NCBI GenBank assembly: GCA_007376265.1
Contig: VMFW01000012.1
Coordinates: 1-38,655, forward strand
Direction of reading: 5' to 3'
Length of the DNA stretch: 38,655 bases
Source of the DNA: Parcubacteria group bacterium Gr01-1014_20
GTDB taxonomy: Bacteria > Patescibacteriota > Minisyncoccia > UBA6257 > 2-01-FULL-56-20
The translations under genes and the position numbers were made by a program. The notes under the pieces are model-generated. The model did no database searches, was not told the origin of the DNA, and saw only the letters and a program-made list of their open reading frames with translations. Of the stretch, positions 8,371 to 17,947 are shown one piece after another (positions within the stretch are counted from its first letter, which is position 1; every line of letters starts with the position of its first letter).

Positions 8371-10053
8371 ATGCGTAAAGACATCCAAGCAAAACTTAAG
8401 GGAATGCCCGAATTACTCTCTATCAGCCAGGTAGCAGAGATTTTCAATATTCACCCTGACACCCTCCGGAACTGGGAAAAGGATGGCATTTTAGTACCTC
8501 TGCGAGCTGGTAAGCGTGGCGACCGCAAATACCGTCCACAGGACATTCAGGCCATCGTGGACAAGATGGGCAGCAAGCTCACCCTGCCCCAACTTGAGCA
8601 GTTCCTTTGGAAGAGCGCTGATATTCTCCGCGGCAAGATCGACAGTTCCGATTATAAAAAATATATATTCGGACTTCTTTTCTATAAACGCATCAGCGAT
8701 GTGTGGGACGAGGAATATAAGCGCGTGATGGATGAATATAAAGATGAAACAATTGCGAAAGCTGACTATAACCATCGCTTTCAAGTTCCACAGGATTGTC
8801 GGTGGTCTGTTATTGAGGAACAGGCGGAAAACATCGGCCCGAAGCTTAACGGAATCTTCGATAAACTCACGAACGCAAACAGCCCGAAACTCGACAAGAT
8901 TTTTGATGATCTTGATTTCGCTCATAAAGATAAATTCCCGAATGAAACCACGCAGCGTTTAATAAATCACTTCTCGCAATACAATTTTGGCGATACCTAC
9001 ATCAATTCTGACCTTCTCGGAGACGCGTATGAATACCTCATCAAGCAGTTCGCAGCCGATGCCGGGAAGAAAGGCGGCGAGTTCTACACCCCGCGTGAAG
9101 TTGAGCGCGTTATCATCCAAATTCTTAATCCTCACAAGAAAGATCACATATACGATCCCACCGTTGGGTCCGGCGGTTTTCTTCTTGAGGCCTACCACCA
9201 CCTAAAAGAAAAAGAGGGTGAGAAAATCGCTCGTACACTCTATCTCTATGGGCAAGAAATAAATATCGGAACATTTGCGATCGCTAAGATTAATATGTTT
9301 CTTCACGGTCTTGATGCGGCGGATATTCAACGGGGTGACACACTCACAAATCCTCAGTTCTTAAATCCCAATGGAACACTGAAAACATTCGATATCTGCG
9401 TGGCAAATCCCCCATACTCAATCAGTGATTGGGAAAGTGAAATGTTCAAAGAAAGATACGGTCGAATTGAAGGCTATGAAATGCCGCCAAAGAGTAATGC
9501 GGACTATGCCTTTGTTCTTCATATTCTCAAGTCTATGAATTCGAATGGCCGCGCCGGTATCGTGTTGCCACACGGTGTTCTGTTTCGTAGTGGCGTCGAG
9601 GGCCGTATTCGAGAGCGGATACTCAAAAATGATCTCATTGAGGCAGTAGTCGCTCTCCCATCCAAGCTTTTCTATGGCACGGGCATTCCGGCAGCAATTC
9701 TTATCTTCAATAAAAACAAGGCGGAAGGCCATAAAAACAAAGTGTTCATCATTGATGCCGAGAAAGATTTTTCTGAAGGTAAAAACCAGAACTCGCTTCG
9801 CGTCCAGGATATCGCGAAAATCGTGAAGGCATACGACAACTACAAGGATGTCGAGGGTTACGCTCGTGTCATTGATCTTAAAGAAGTCGAAAAGAACGAA
9901 TACAACCTCAATGTTCGTCGCTATATCGAAAACGGTAATAAAGAGGAGAATGTTGACGTGCCAACCGTCAAAAAAGAAATTGACGCCCTAGAGGCAGAAC
10001 GTGTGGAGGTTAATAAAAAGGTTGAGAGGTATTTAAAAGAACTGAAATATTAA
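8371..10053 (+). CDS. hsdM: Type I restriction-modification methyltransferase subunit with N-terminal MerR-type HTH
   Basis: LLSISQVAEIFNIHPDTLRNWEKDGILVPLRAGKRGDRKY then HsdM: GEFYTPREVERVIIQIL, DPTVGSGGFLLEA, VANPPYS. Confidence 0.93.
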   Translation: MRKDIQAKLKGMPELLSISQVAEIFNIHPDTLRNWEKDGILVPLRAGKRGDRKYRPQDIQAIVDKMGSKLTLPQLEQFLWKSADILRGKIDSSDYKKYIFGLLFYKRISDVWDEEYKRVMDEYKDETIAKADYNHRFQVPQDCRWSVIEEQAENIGPKLNGIFDKLTNANSPKLDKIFDDLDFAHKDKFPNETTQRLINHFSQYNFGDTYINSDLLGDAYEYLIKQFAADAGKKGGEFYTPREVERVIIQILNPHKKDHIYDPTVGSGGFLLEAYHHLKEKEGEKIARTLYLYGQEINIGTFAIAKINMFLHGLDAADIQRGDTLTNPQFLNPNGTLKTFDICVANPPYSISDWESEMFKERYGRIEGYEMPPKSNADYAFVLHILKSMNSNGRAGIVLPHGVLFRSGVEGRIRERILKNDLIEAVVALPSKLFYGTGIPAAILIFNKNKAEGHKNKVFIIDAEKDFSEGKNQNSLRVQDIAKIVKAYDNYKDVEGYARVIDLKEVEKNEYNLNVRRYIENGNKEENVDVPTVKKEIDALEAERVEVNKKVERYLKELKY

Positions 10054-10054
10054 A

Positions 10055-11254
10055 ATGATAACTTCGATGGAAAAAAGAAGCGTCCCAAAAGAATGGGAGA
10101 TCAAGAAACTCGACGATTATATCGTCGCTGGCGAAATTGAACTTAGCCGAGGGAACGTAATATCGAAAAAGGACATTGCTAACAATCCCGGCCCCAATCC
10201 GATTTACTCTTCTTCCATACATAACGATGCCCTTTTTGGGACATATGGTGACTATATGTTTGACGAAGAGCTGATCACCTGGTCAGTTGATGGCGGCGGA
10301 AACTTTTTTTATAGACCGAAACATAAATTCTCTGTTACGAACGTATCTGGCATCTTAAGAGCCAATACTAAAAAATTTAACTATCATTTCCTTGCGTATC
10401 TGCTTGAGTTGGAACATCGCAAGTTTCATTTTGATTATCAAACCAAAGCGCATCCAAGCGTGATTCGAAAACTTTACTTTATCACTAGACCACCACTTCT
10501 TGAGCAACAAAAAATTGCGGAGATTTTAGAGACGCTTGATAAGGAAATAGAACAAACGACTCAGATAATTGTCGCTACAGAAAAAATGCAAATGGGCTTG
10601 ATGCAACATCTTTTTACTCATGGCATCGGACACTTAAAATTTCAGAAGACAGAAATAGGCGAGATTCCGAAAGAATGGAAGGTGGAAAGGTTAGATAAGG
10701 TTGCCCGGGTAGAACGAGGAAAGTTTTCCAACAGGCCTCGTAATGACCCAAAGTTTTATGGCGGAGATATACCCTTTATTCAAACTGGGGATGTTGTTCG
10801 TTCTGGCGGCCGAATTAAAAAATATAGTCAGACTTTAAACGAAGACGGTCTTGCTATAAGCAGGAAATTTTCTAAAGGAACTATTGTTCTTACTATCGCC
10901 GCAAATATTGGTGATACCGGCATCCTAGAATTCGATTCTTGTTTTCCAGACAGTCTCGTCGGTATTACCGTAAACAATGATATGGATAATATATTTCTCG
11001 AATATTTTATGAGAACACGAAAGGTGTATCTAAATAGTATTGCTACGCAATCGGCGCAGAAAAACATCAACTTACAAAAATTAGAACCGATGCTCGTTGT
11101 AAAGCCCGGATTAAAAGAACAACGAGAGATTGCCGTCATTCTTACATCGGTTGACGAAAAAATTTCTGTTAACGAGAGATTAAAAGCTGGGCTGACTCTC
11201 CTTAAAAGAGGTCTTATGCAAGATCTTTTAAGTGGCAAAAAAAGAACCGTATGA
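10055..11254 (+). CDS. hsdS: Type I restriction-modification specificity subunit
   Basis: Two TRD-like halves, each followed by L.EQ(Q/R)(K/E)IA.IL coiled-coil (LLEQQKIAEILETLDKEIEQT; LKEQREIAVILTSVDEKIS). Confidence 0.92.
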   Translation: MITSMEKRSVPKEWEIKKLDDYIVAGEIELSRGNVISKKDIANNPGPNPIYSSSIHNDALFGTYGDYMFDEELITWSVDGGGNFFYRPKHKFSVTNVSGILRANTKKFNYHFLAYLLELEHRKFHFDYQTKAHPSVIRKLYFITRPPLLEQQKIAEILETLDKEIEQTTQIIVATEKMQMGLMQHLFTHGIGHLKFQKTEIGEIPKEWKVERLDKVARVERGKFSNRPRNDPKFYGGDIPFIQTGDVVRSGGRIKKYSQTLNEDGLAISRKFSKGTIVLTIAANIGDTGILEFDSCFPDSLVGITVNNDMDNIFLEYFMRTRKVYLNSIATQSAQKNINLQKLEPMLVVKPGLKEQREIAVILTSVDEKISVNERLKAGLTLLKRGLMQDLLSGKKRTV

Positions 11255-14163
11255 AATTCAACGAGCAATATACAATTGAAAATCATATCATCAAGTTCCT
11301 TAAGGAGGGGCTTGGTTATGAATACATAAAGCCGCAAGAGTTCGCAAAGCTGCGGGAATTTGAGAACGAATACATAATCATTTCGCTCCTTATTGCGGCC
11401 GTAAAGAAAATCAACGGAATCACCGACGAGACGGAGGCTCAAACGGTAGTGCGTGAAGTTAAAAAACTTGATTCAAATGAAGCATTTTTAAATGTTCTCC
11501 GAAACGGAATCAACTTGAAGGATCCCGAGACTGGGAAGATGCGCGACTATTTTATCGTTGATTATGACAAACCCGAGAATAACCATTTCGTTGTTACGAA
11601 CCAGTTTTATTTTGAAGGCAATTCCGAAAACATTCGTCCAGATGTGATGATATTCCTGAACGGCCTGCCGATAGCTGATATAGAAGCAAAGAGTCCAACT
11701 GCCGCGAGCAGCATTGATTACTCGAATGCTGTCGGTCAGATAAAACGATATGAGCGCAACGCCTTTAAGCTTTTCTGGCCCAACTGCTTCAATATTGCTT
11801 CTGATGGTCTGAAAACCGTATACGGGGCTACCTATGCCACAGCAGAATATTTCTTACAGTGGAGGGAGGAAGAATTGGATAAAAAATATGGCGAAGGGCT
11901 CGAAGTGACACTCGCCGCGCTTCTTTCGCATGATCGCCTGCTGGATATTATCGCGAATTTTATTCTCTTCGAGAAAGAGCAGGAAGGTACCGTGAAGAAG
12001 ATCACGCGCTACATGCAGTACCGAGCGACGAATAAGATTGTTGAGCGCGTACAGGAAGGGAAAGCGAAACGCGGCCTTATTTGGCATACACAAGGGTCCG
12101 GCAAATCTTTTACAATGTTTTTCACCGCGTGGAAATTGCGGTTTGATAAGAAGCTCAAAAATCCGAAGGTTTTTGTTTTGGTGGACAGAATTGATCTTGA
12201 TGACCAGCTCTATAATACTTTCTTGAATTGTGGTGGGCAAAATGTAGTCCGAGTAGAGTCGCGACGCGATCTTGAGCGCAAGATCCAATCTCCAGAACGC
12301 GGTATTTTCATTTCCACGATACAAAAATTTTCCGAGCTAGGAGATGAGATCAAGAATCTCGACGAAAATATTATCGTGCTTTCGGATGAAGCGCACCGGG
12401 ATAATGAAGGTATCTCGGCGATCAACTTACGCAGCGCCATGACGAACGCTTTCTTCTTTGGCTTTACTGGTACGCCGATTGATAGATTAACTCTCAATAC
12501 TCATAGAAATTTCGGCGAGGAGGGAGAACGCTATCTTGATTACTATTCTATTCAGCAAGCCATTGATGATGGCGCGACGTTGCCGGTTACCTACGAGGCG
12601 CGACTTTCTAAGTTTTTTATTGACGAAGAAGAGCTGGATAAACAGTTTGACGAGCTTACTGCGGGTTTGACCGAACAAGAAAAAGACCGGGTCTCAAAGA
12701 AATACGGCAAGAAAGAAGCAATCGTAAAGCTCGATAGGCGCATGGAAGCAATCGCTCGGGATATTGTGGAGCATTTCAAACTTTATGTTGAGCCAGCTGG
12801 TTTCAAAGCGCAGATCGTTTGCTATGACCGCGAAGCAACGGCGAAGTATAAAAAACTGCTTGATCAGCTGGTCCCGAAAAATTGGTCAGAGGTCATTTAC
12901 TCTCCCGGCGATGCTAATACCGATCCGGAAGAATTACGAACGTACAATACGACAAAGGCGAAGCGCGAGAAACTCATCAACGAATTCAAGGATCCAAATA
13001 GTCCTCTGAAGTTCCTGCTCGTCTGCGACATGCTTTTGACTGGCTTTGACGCACCAGTTGAGCAAGTGATGTATCTCGATAAGCCACTCTGGGACCATAA
13101 CTTGTTGCAAGCAATCGCACGCACAAACCGTATTTATCCAAATAAAGGGGCCGGAAAGGTTATTGATTACTATGGTATCACGAGGAGTCTTTACAAGGCG
13201 TTGAACTTCGACGAAAGCATTGTTGATTCCGCGATGATTAATATCGACAAGCTCAAGGAGGAATTCGAGGAGGTCTTGGGTGAGCTCAAGAATATTTTTG
13301 TCGGTATCAATATTGAAGATCCCTCCATTGAAAATCTTCGCCGCTGTCTCAAAATCTTTGCGGACAACATCGAAAAGCAAAAGTTCTTCCAAGAGAAATA
13401 CGCGCGTCTGAAGCTTCTCTTTGAAGTCTTGGCACCGGACCCATTCTTGAAGAAGCACATACGCGCCTTCGAATGGTTTACCAGCGTATTTATCGCTTTT
13501 GAGAAAGAATATGGCATGAAAGAATCCGACGTGGAGCTTCTCGCAAAATACGGAGAGAAGGTAAAGCAGCTTATACAACAGCGGGTTGATTACGAAGGCA
13601 TCACCAAGAACTTCCGCGAACTTAACGTGAATGATCTTTACCTGATGGAGCGGCTAAATAAGATGGATGACGAGGAAAAGGCACTTAACCTCGAGAAGAT
13701 GCTTAAGCAGGAAATCTCGATCAACGTAGACACAAATCCGGCATACAAGAAATTCAGCGAGCGGCTCTTGGCGATACGAAAAGAATTTGAGCAGCATCAG
13801 ATTGATCTTGCCGAGCGCATTAAACGTTACCAAGAGCTTCTGTCGGATATAAGGAAAAAAGGAGACGAGGCAAAAGAGTTGGGCTTCACGCTCAAAGAGT
13901 ACGGCTTATATGTAATCTCGGAGGAATTCATCGTCGATAGCGATAAAGCCGCAGTGCACGAGTTCGTTAAAGAAATGACGGGGCAACTAGAGGAAATGCT
14001 TGATGAAGGATGGCAAGAATCCTCCAAGCGAGAAGAGTTTTTAAAGGAAGCTAAGCGTATCATTCAGGAGCTTGTGCTCAAGGAATACAAAGAAAAGATC
14101 AAGGTCAACGACTTCCACAAGTATTTGAATCGGCTTATTGATATCGTAATTAGGAAGTTCTGA
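11251..14163 (+). CDS. hsdR: Type I restriction endonuclease subunit R
   Basis: RPDVMIFLNGLPIADIEAKSP nuclease motif, WHTQGSGKSFTM Walker A, SDEAHRDNEG; ATGA overlap with hsdS. Confidence 0.95.
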   Translation: MKFNEQYTIENHIIKFLKEGLGYEYIKPQEFAKLREFENEYIIISLLIAAVKKINGITDETEAQTVVREVKKLDSNEAFLNVLRNGINLKDPETGKMRDYFIVDYDKPENNHFVVTNQFYFEGNSENIRPDVMIFLNGLPIADIEAKSPTAASSIDYSNAVGQIKRYERNAFKLFWPNCFNIASDGLKTVYGATYATAEYFLQWREEELDKKYGEGLEVTLAALLSHDRLLDIIANFILFEKEQEGTVKKITRYMQYRATNKIVERVQEGKAKRGLIWHTQGSGKSFTMFFTAWKLRFDKKLKNPKVFVLVDRIDLDDQLYNTFLNCGGQNVVRVESRRDLERKIQSPERGIFISTIQKFSELGDEIKNLDENIIVLSDEAHRDNEGISAINLRSAMTNAFFFGFTGTPIDRLTLNTHRNFGEEGERYLDYYSIQQAIDDGATLPVTYEARLSKFFIDEEELDKQFDELTAGLTEQEKDRVSKKYGKKEAIVKLDRRMEAIARDIVEHFKLYVEPAGFKAQIVCYDREATAKYKKLLDQLVPKNWSEVIYSPGDANTDPEELRTYNTTKAKREKLINEFKDPNSPLKFLLVCDMLLTGFDAPVEQVMYLDKPLWDHNLLQAIARTNRIYPNKGAGKVIDYYGITRSLYKALNFDESIVDSAMINIDKLKEEFEEVLGELKNIFVGINIEDPSIENLRRCLKIFADNIEKQKFFQEKYARLKLLFEVLAPDPFLKKHIRAFEWFTSVFIAFEKEYGMKESDVELLAKYGEKVKQLIQQRVDYEGITKNFRELNVNDLYLMERLNKMDDEEKALNLEKMLKQEISINVDTNPAYKKFSERLLAIRKEFEQHQIDLAERIKRYQELLSDIRKKGDEAKELGFTLKEYGLYVISEEFIVDSDKAAVHEFVKEMTGQLEEMLDEGWQESSKREEFLKEAKRIIQELVLKEYKEKIKVNDFHKYLNRLIDIVIRKF

Positions 14164-14164
14164 C

Positions 14165-14734
14165 ATGCAAAAGCAGATCACATTACAAAACAAGAAAGTC
14201 GCCTATACCCTCCGGAAAAGCAAGCGGGCAAGGAGGATGCGCCTTGCGGTGTATTGCGATGGATCTGTCGTGGTGACGACGCCGCACGACCTTCAAGAAA
14301 CCATTGCCGAGAGATTTATCCGAGAGAAAACCGAGTGGCTATTTTCTAAGCTCGCCTTTTTCAAACAGTTTGAGGGCAAGCCGGTTGTTAGATACAGCCA
14401 CGACGATTATCTCAAGTATAAAGACGGCGCTCTCGCACTAATTCAGGAAAGGGTTAATCATTTTACCAACAAGCACGGATACCGATATAACAAGATCACT
14501 ATCAAAAATCAGAAGACGTGCTGGGGTAGTTGTTCCCGAAAGGCAAATCTAAATTTTAACTATAAGGTTCTATTCCTGCCGGAGAACATTCAAAACTACA
14601 TCGTTGCACACGAACTTTGCCATCTTAAAGAATTCAATCATTCGAAAAGATTCTGGAAATTGGTGGCTGGCGTGATACCGGAATATATGGAAATCCGCAG
14701 CCAGCTCAAAAAAAGCGGGGTGAGTTTTTATTGA
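14165..14734 (+). CDS. YgjP-like metal-dependent hydrolase (M48/DUF45)
   Basis: KTCWGSCSRKANLNFNYKVLFLPENIQNYIVAHELCHLKEFNHSKRFW. Confidence 0.9.
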   Translation: MQKQITLQNKKVAYTLRKSKRARRMRLAVYCDGSVVVTTPHDLQETIAERFIREKTEWLFSKLAFFKQFEGKPVVRYSHDDYLKYKDGALALIQERVNHFTNKHGYRYNKITIKNQKTCWGSCSRKANLNFNYKVLFLPENIQNYIVAHELCHLKEFNHSKRFWKLVAGVIPEYMEIRSQLKKSGVSFY

Positions 14735-14740
14735 AAACAA

Positions 14741-15700
14741 ATGAGTAAATTCAATAAGCAAAATCGATTAGACGAGAAGGCAATATCGACTATCAGTGAT
14801 TATTTCATGAATAAACATGGAGATAAATTTGATCTGCAATTTCATGGCATAAAAGATAATACACCAGATACGGATGGGTTTTTGCGATTAAGAGAGCCGC
14901 ACCAAGATAAACAAATGCAGGGGGAATATTTAAATCAAGTTGTCTTTTTTCAACTTAAAGGATATGAGAAGCCAATAATTGATAATACTTACAATTGTTC
15001 GCGTCGACTAATCGAGTTTTGTAAAGGAATAAATCTACCAACAATCTTATTTGTTGTAGCCAATGTTGGCAGTAAGCCGGAAAAACAAAATGATCCGCAA
15101 ATATACTGGTATCACTTTAGTAATGTAAATATTGAAATACTAAATAAAACAAACAAAGAAAAAAGTAAAAACATTCGTATTCCGAATCTTAATCCTTTGA
15201 GGGTTGGTAGAGGTGATTTTATTGACCAGTTTTATATCCACATAAAGAACCTAGCGAAGAAAAACGAGTTTCTAGATCTTCCGAAAGAGATACTAGACAT
15301 CGCTGTTAAGCTGAAAAATAATATACTTCTTGTTGCCAGTATTATATATCTAGCTGGCAGAGTCACGAAAGCAGAACGTAAAGCCATCGCAAAGATGTTA
15401 AAGGTGACTGACAGGCAGATGAGTGATATTTTATCTAGCTTGCACACTCAACAATTAATTTATAAGGACAAAAATATATACATTTTTAAACTAGCAAAAG
15501 ACGAAATTAAACGAGACGTCGGATTACTACTCTTGTACGAAACGATCAACAAAATTGATTTAGATAAATTATTTAGTTTATTTCCTAGCCACAAACAAAA
15601 ACTACAAATTTATAAAAATCTTGCCCAAGTTCGTCATCCAGTCGTTTTTGAGTATCTAGATAAAGAGGCGGGGAAATTACTTAAATATGCTAAAAAATAA
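14741..15700 (+). CDS. DUF4365-like PD-(D/E)XK-type protein with C-terminal winged-helix-like region
   Basis: N-term NRLDEKAISTI...DTDGFLRLRE...VVFFQLKG resembles E...D...QxK; YW.HFSN; C-term ERKAIAKMLKVTDRQMSDILSSLHTQQLI HTH-like. Confidence 0.55.
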   Translation: MSKFNKQNRLDEKAISTISDYFMNKHGDKFDLQFHGIKDNTPDTDGFLRLREPHQDKQMQGEYLNQVVFFQLKGYEKPIIDNTYNCSRRLIEFCKGINLPTILFVVANVGSKPEKQNDPQIYWYHFSNVNIEILNKTNKEKSKNIRIPNLNPLRVGRGDFIDQFYIHIKNLAKKNEFLDLPKEILDIAVKLKNNILLVASIIYLAGRVTKAERKAIAKMLKVTDRQMSDILSSLHTQQLIYKDKNIYIFKLAKDEIKRDVGLLLLYETINKIDLDKLFSLFPSHKQKLQIYKNLAQVRHPVVFEYLDKEAGKLLKYAKK

Positions 15701-17933
15701 CGACGAAATTTTCAATAATCTAGAACTTCTTGAGGAGTATGCCCACATCACCCCCGATAAGGCATTTCAAATAGTTCGGTCCATTGTAGACACAAAACGA
15801 CCGTTAAAAACCAAAGCCTATCGCTTGAAAGGACTAGCCGGGAAAGTTCACGGAAAATCTCATGAAGATCTTTTGTTGCGGGGCGTAAAAATATTGGACA
15901 AAATTAGATATCTAGAAACTAAAAAAGTTGTAAAGATACTTGAACGTTTACACCAACATAGTAGCCAGTCGATTAAATCCGAAGTTTCAAAAACCTTTGA
16001 GCGCCTATCTCAATATAATTTATTTGTTTTGCAACAGATAGAATATAAAACACAAAATTTAATATTGGATGAAGTAGAAAGTTGGAGTGATAAAAAACTA
16101 ATTAAAAACCTAGAGATAATATGTGTTATAGCGAAAGAGCTACTCACACCCACTTTCGAAGGACATTCGATGCCCGACTATAAGACTTTCACCTTACACT
16201 CCGGTCCTTTAGTTGTTTCAGACCACCTTAAGAATCTACGTAGGCGTTCCATCTCACTACTAAGAAAAATATATTTACTTTCTAGTGAATTGACGCAAAA
16301 AACAAAAATTCTTCAGACTTTACGAGAAGCCACTCAAACCCCACGTAGCCATCTTTATGGTGACGATATGGAGCAAATGGTATTGGAGAATACGAACAAT
16401 ATTATAGATTTTTATCTCGAGATTTTGCCCAACTCAGAAAATGAAATTATTCAAGATATCGAGGAACAAAAAATATGGTTTGTCAGAAGATTCGAAAAAA
16501 AACCTCCTAAAAAGATAAATAGACTAGATGAAGCTATCCGGTCAAACTCTGCCTACGGCATGTTTAGAGTTTTTGTCGGATACGACGGGCGTCTGGATCC
16601 GGATTATGACTTCAACAAGGATAGAGAAACTCGTTCTCAGAAAATTAACGAGTTTGTTTCAGATATAACCGAGACTAATTTTGAAGAGTGGCGACAAAAG
16701 ATTTTAGAAGTAATAAAGAATTATTCTGCTACAGAGCCGGGTAGCTACGGATATTTTGAAAAGTTTTTATCAGAACTCGGTAATAAAAAACCGAATCTTG
16801 GGATACGATTGGTTGAGAAAAACGAAAAAGAGCTCGCCCCTTTTCTAATAAATTTATTGTCTGGTATTTGGAGAAGTGATGCAAAGGAACACGCCAAAAA
16901 AATAATTTCTAGATGGGTAGACAAAGGAAAATACTTATATTCCTGGGCTTTTATATCTGTAATAGTAGATGATTTTGATGAGAAACTATTTAGAAAGGTT
17001 ATTGATAAAGCAAAAAAGCTCAAAGATATTCGTGCCCTAAATAATACTTTACGGTCAATTTTACACCATTATCCTAAGCGCAAGAGTCTTAAGTCTGTTT
17101 TTATTGAAATTCTAACTGAGCTAATAAAACACAAAAATACGTGGTGGGTTGAAAATCTATGGTTCAAGGGCGAACCAATTCTCTTAGATCTCACAGAAAA
17201 AGAGTTACACGTTATTTTAGATGGCTTATTACTACTTCCGAATGTTGATTATCGGGAAGAAGAAATACTAAAACCTATTGCTGAAAAATATCCCGAAAAA
17301 GTTATTAACTTTTTTCACGAAAGAGTTGAAATGAAATCTAAAAAGAAAAGAGGCATTGATGATCGTTATGATGGAGTCCCATTTAACTTCCATAAACTTG
17401 GAGAAACTTTGAGAAAACATGAGGAAGTAATAGTGCCAATGTTACTCAAATGGTATGGAGACGGAGGTAAAAATCATAATTGGCTGTTTAGCTGGGAAGC
17501 GAGTCATCTTTTTGAGGAGATCTTTCCTGGATTTAGCCCCATCCTTGAACAATCGTTAATTGACCTTATAAAAAAGGGTAGCAAGAATAGCAGAAATATC
17601 GTTTTTTCAGTTCTTAGTAAATACGAAGGAGGGAAGTTTTTATGGGGCATTGTGAAAGCTTTAGTTCGACAGTACGCCGATACTAAGGAATATGAAAGAG
17701 TCCGGGGCAATTTATTTGGATATTTATCACAAACAGGGGTCGTTTCTGGCGAAGATGGTTTTGTGAGGGCATATCAAGCGAAAAAGCAAGAAATCCAAGA
17801 ATTAGGAAAAGATTCAGATAAGCGAGTAAAGAGATTTGTTAGAGAATACGGGGATTATTTAGATAAACACATCGTCCATGAGCAGAAAAGGACAAATGAA
17901 CAGATTGAACTGATGAAACGCGGATTGGGGTAG
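15687..17933 (+). CDS. Hypothetical 748-aa alpha-helical (HEAT/ARM-like) protein
   Basis: Long ORF overlapping the upstream gene by 14 bp; repeated amphipathic helices, no recognised catalytic motif. Confidence 0.6.
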   Translation: MLKNNDEIFNNLELLEEYAHITPDKAFQIVRSIVDTKRPLKTKAYRLKGLAGKVHGKSHEDLLLRGVKILDKIRYLETKKVVKILERLHQHSSQSIKSEVSKTFERLSQYNLFVLQQIEYKTQNLILDEVESWSDKKLIKNLEIICVIAKELLTPTFEGHSMPDYKTFTLHSGPLVVSDHLKNLRRRSISLLRKIYLLSSELTQKTKILQTLREATQTPRSHLYGDDMEQMVLENTNNIIDFYLEILPNSENEIIQDIEEQKIWFVRRFEKKPPKKINRLDEAIRSNSAYGMFRVFVGYDGRLDPDYDFNKDRETRSQKINEFVSDITETNFEEWRQKILEVIKNYSATEPGSYGYFEKFLSELGNKKPNLGIRLVEKNEKELAPFLINLLSGIWRSDAKEHAKKIISRWVDKGKYLYSWAFISVIVDDFDEKLFRKVIDKAKKLKDIRALNNTLRSILHHYPKRKSLKSVFIEILTELIKHKNTWWVENLWFKGEPILLDLTEKELHVILDGLLLLPNVDYREEEILKPIAEKYPEKVINFFHERVEMKSKKKRGIDDRYDGVPFNFHKLGETLRKHEEVIVPMLLKWYGDGGKNHNWLFSWEASHLFEEIFPGFSPILEQSLIDLIKKGSKNSRNIVFSVLSKYEGGKFLWGIVKALVRQYADTKEYERVRGNLFGYLSQTGVVSGEDGFVRAYQAKKQEIQELGKDSDKRVKRFVREYGDYLDKHIVHEQKRTNEQIELMKRGLG

Positions 17934-17947
17934 TAGTTATAAACACC

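Noticed and set aside
14165-14734. YgjP-like peptidase as a novel defence component
   Set aside because: This COG1451-type hydrolase is a familiar neighbour of type I RM genes, so its presence alone is not new.
8371-17933. Alternative genetic code (UGA recoded)
   Set aside because: Several well-recognised genes (hsdS, hsdR, YgjP-like) end naturally at TGA, so the standard bacterial code fits.
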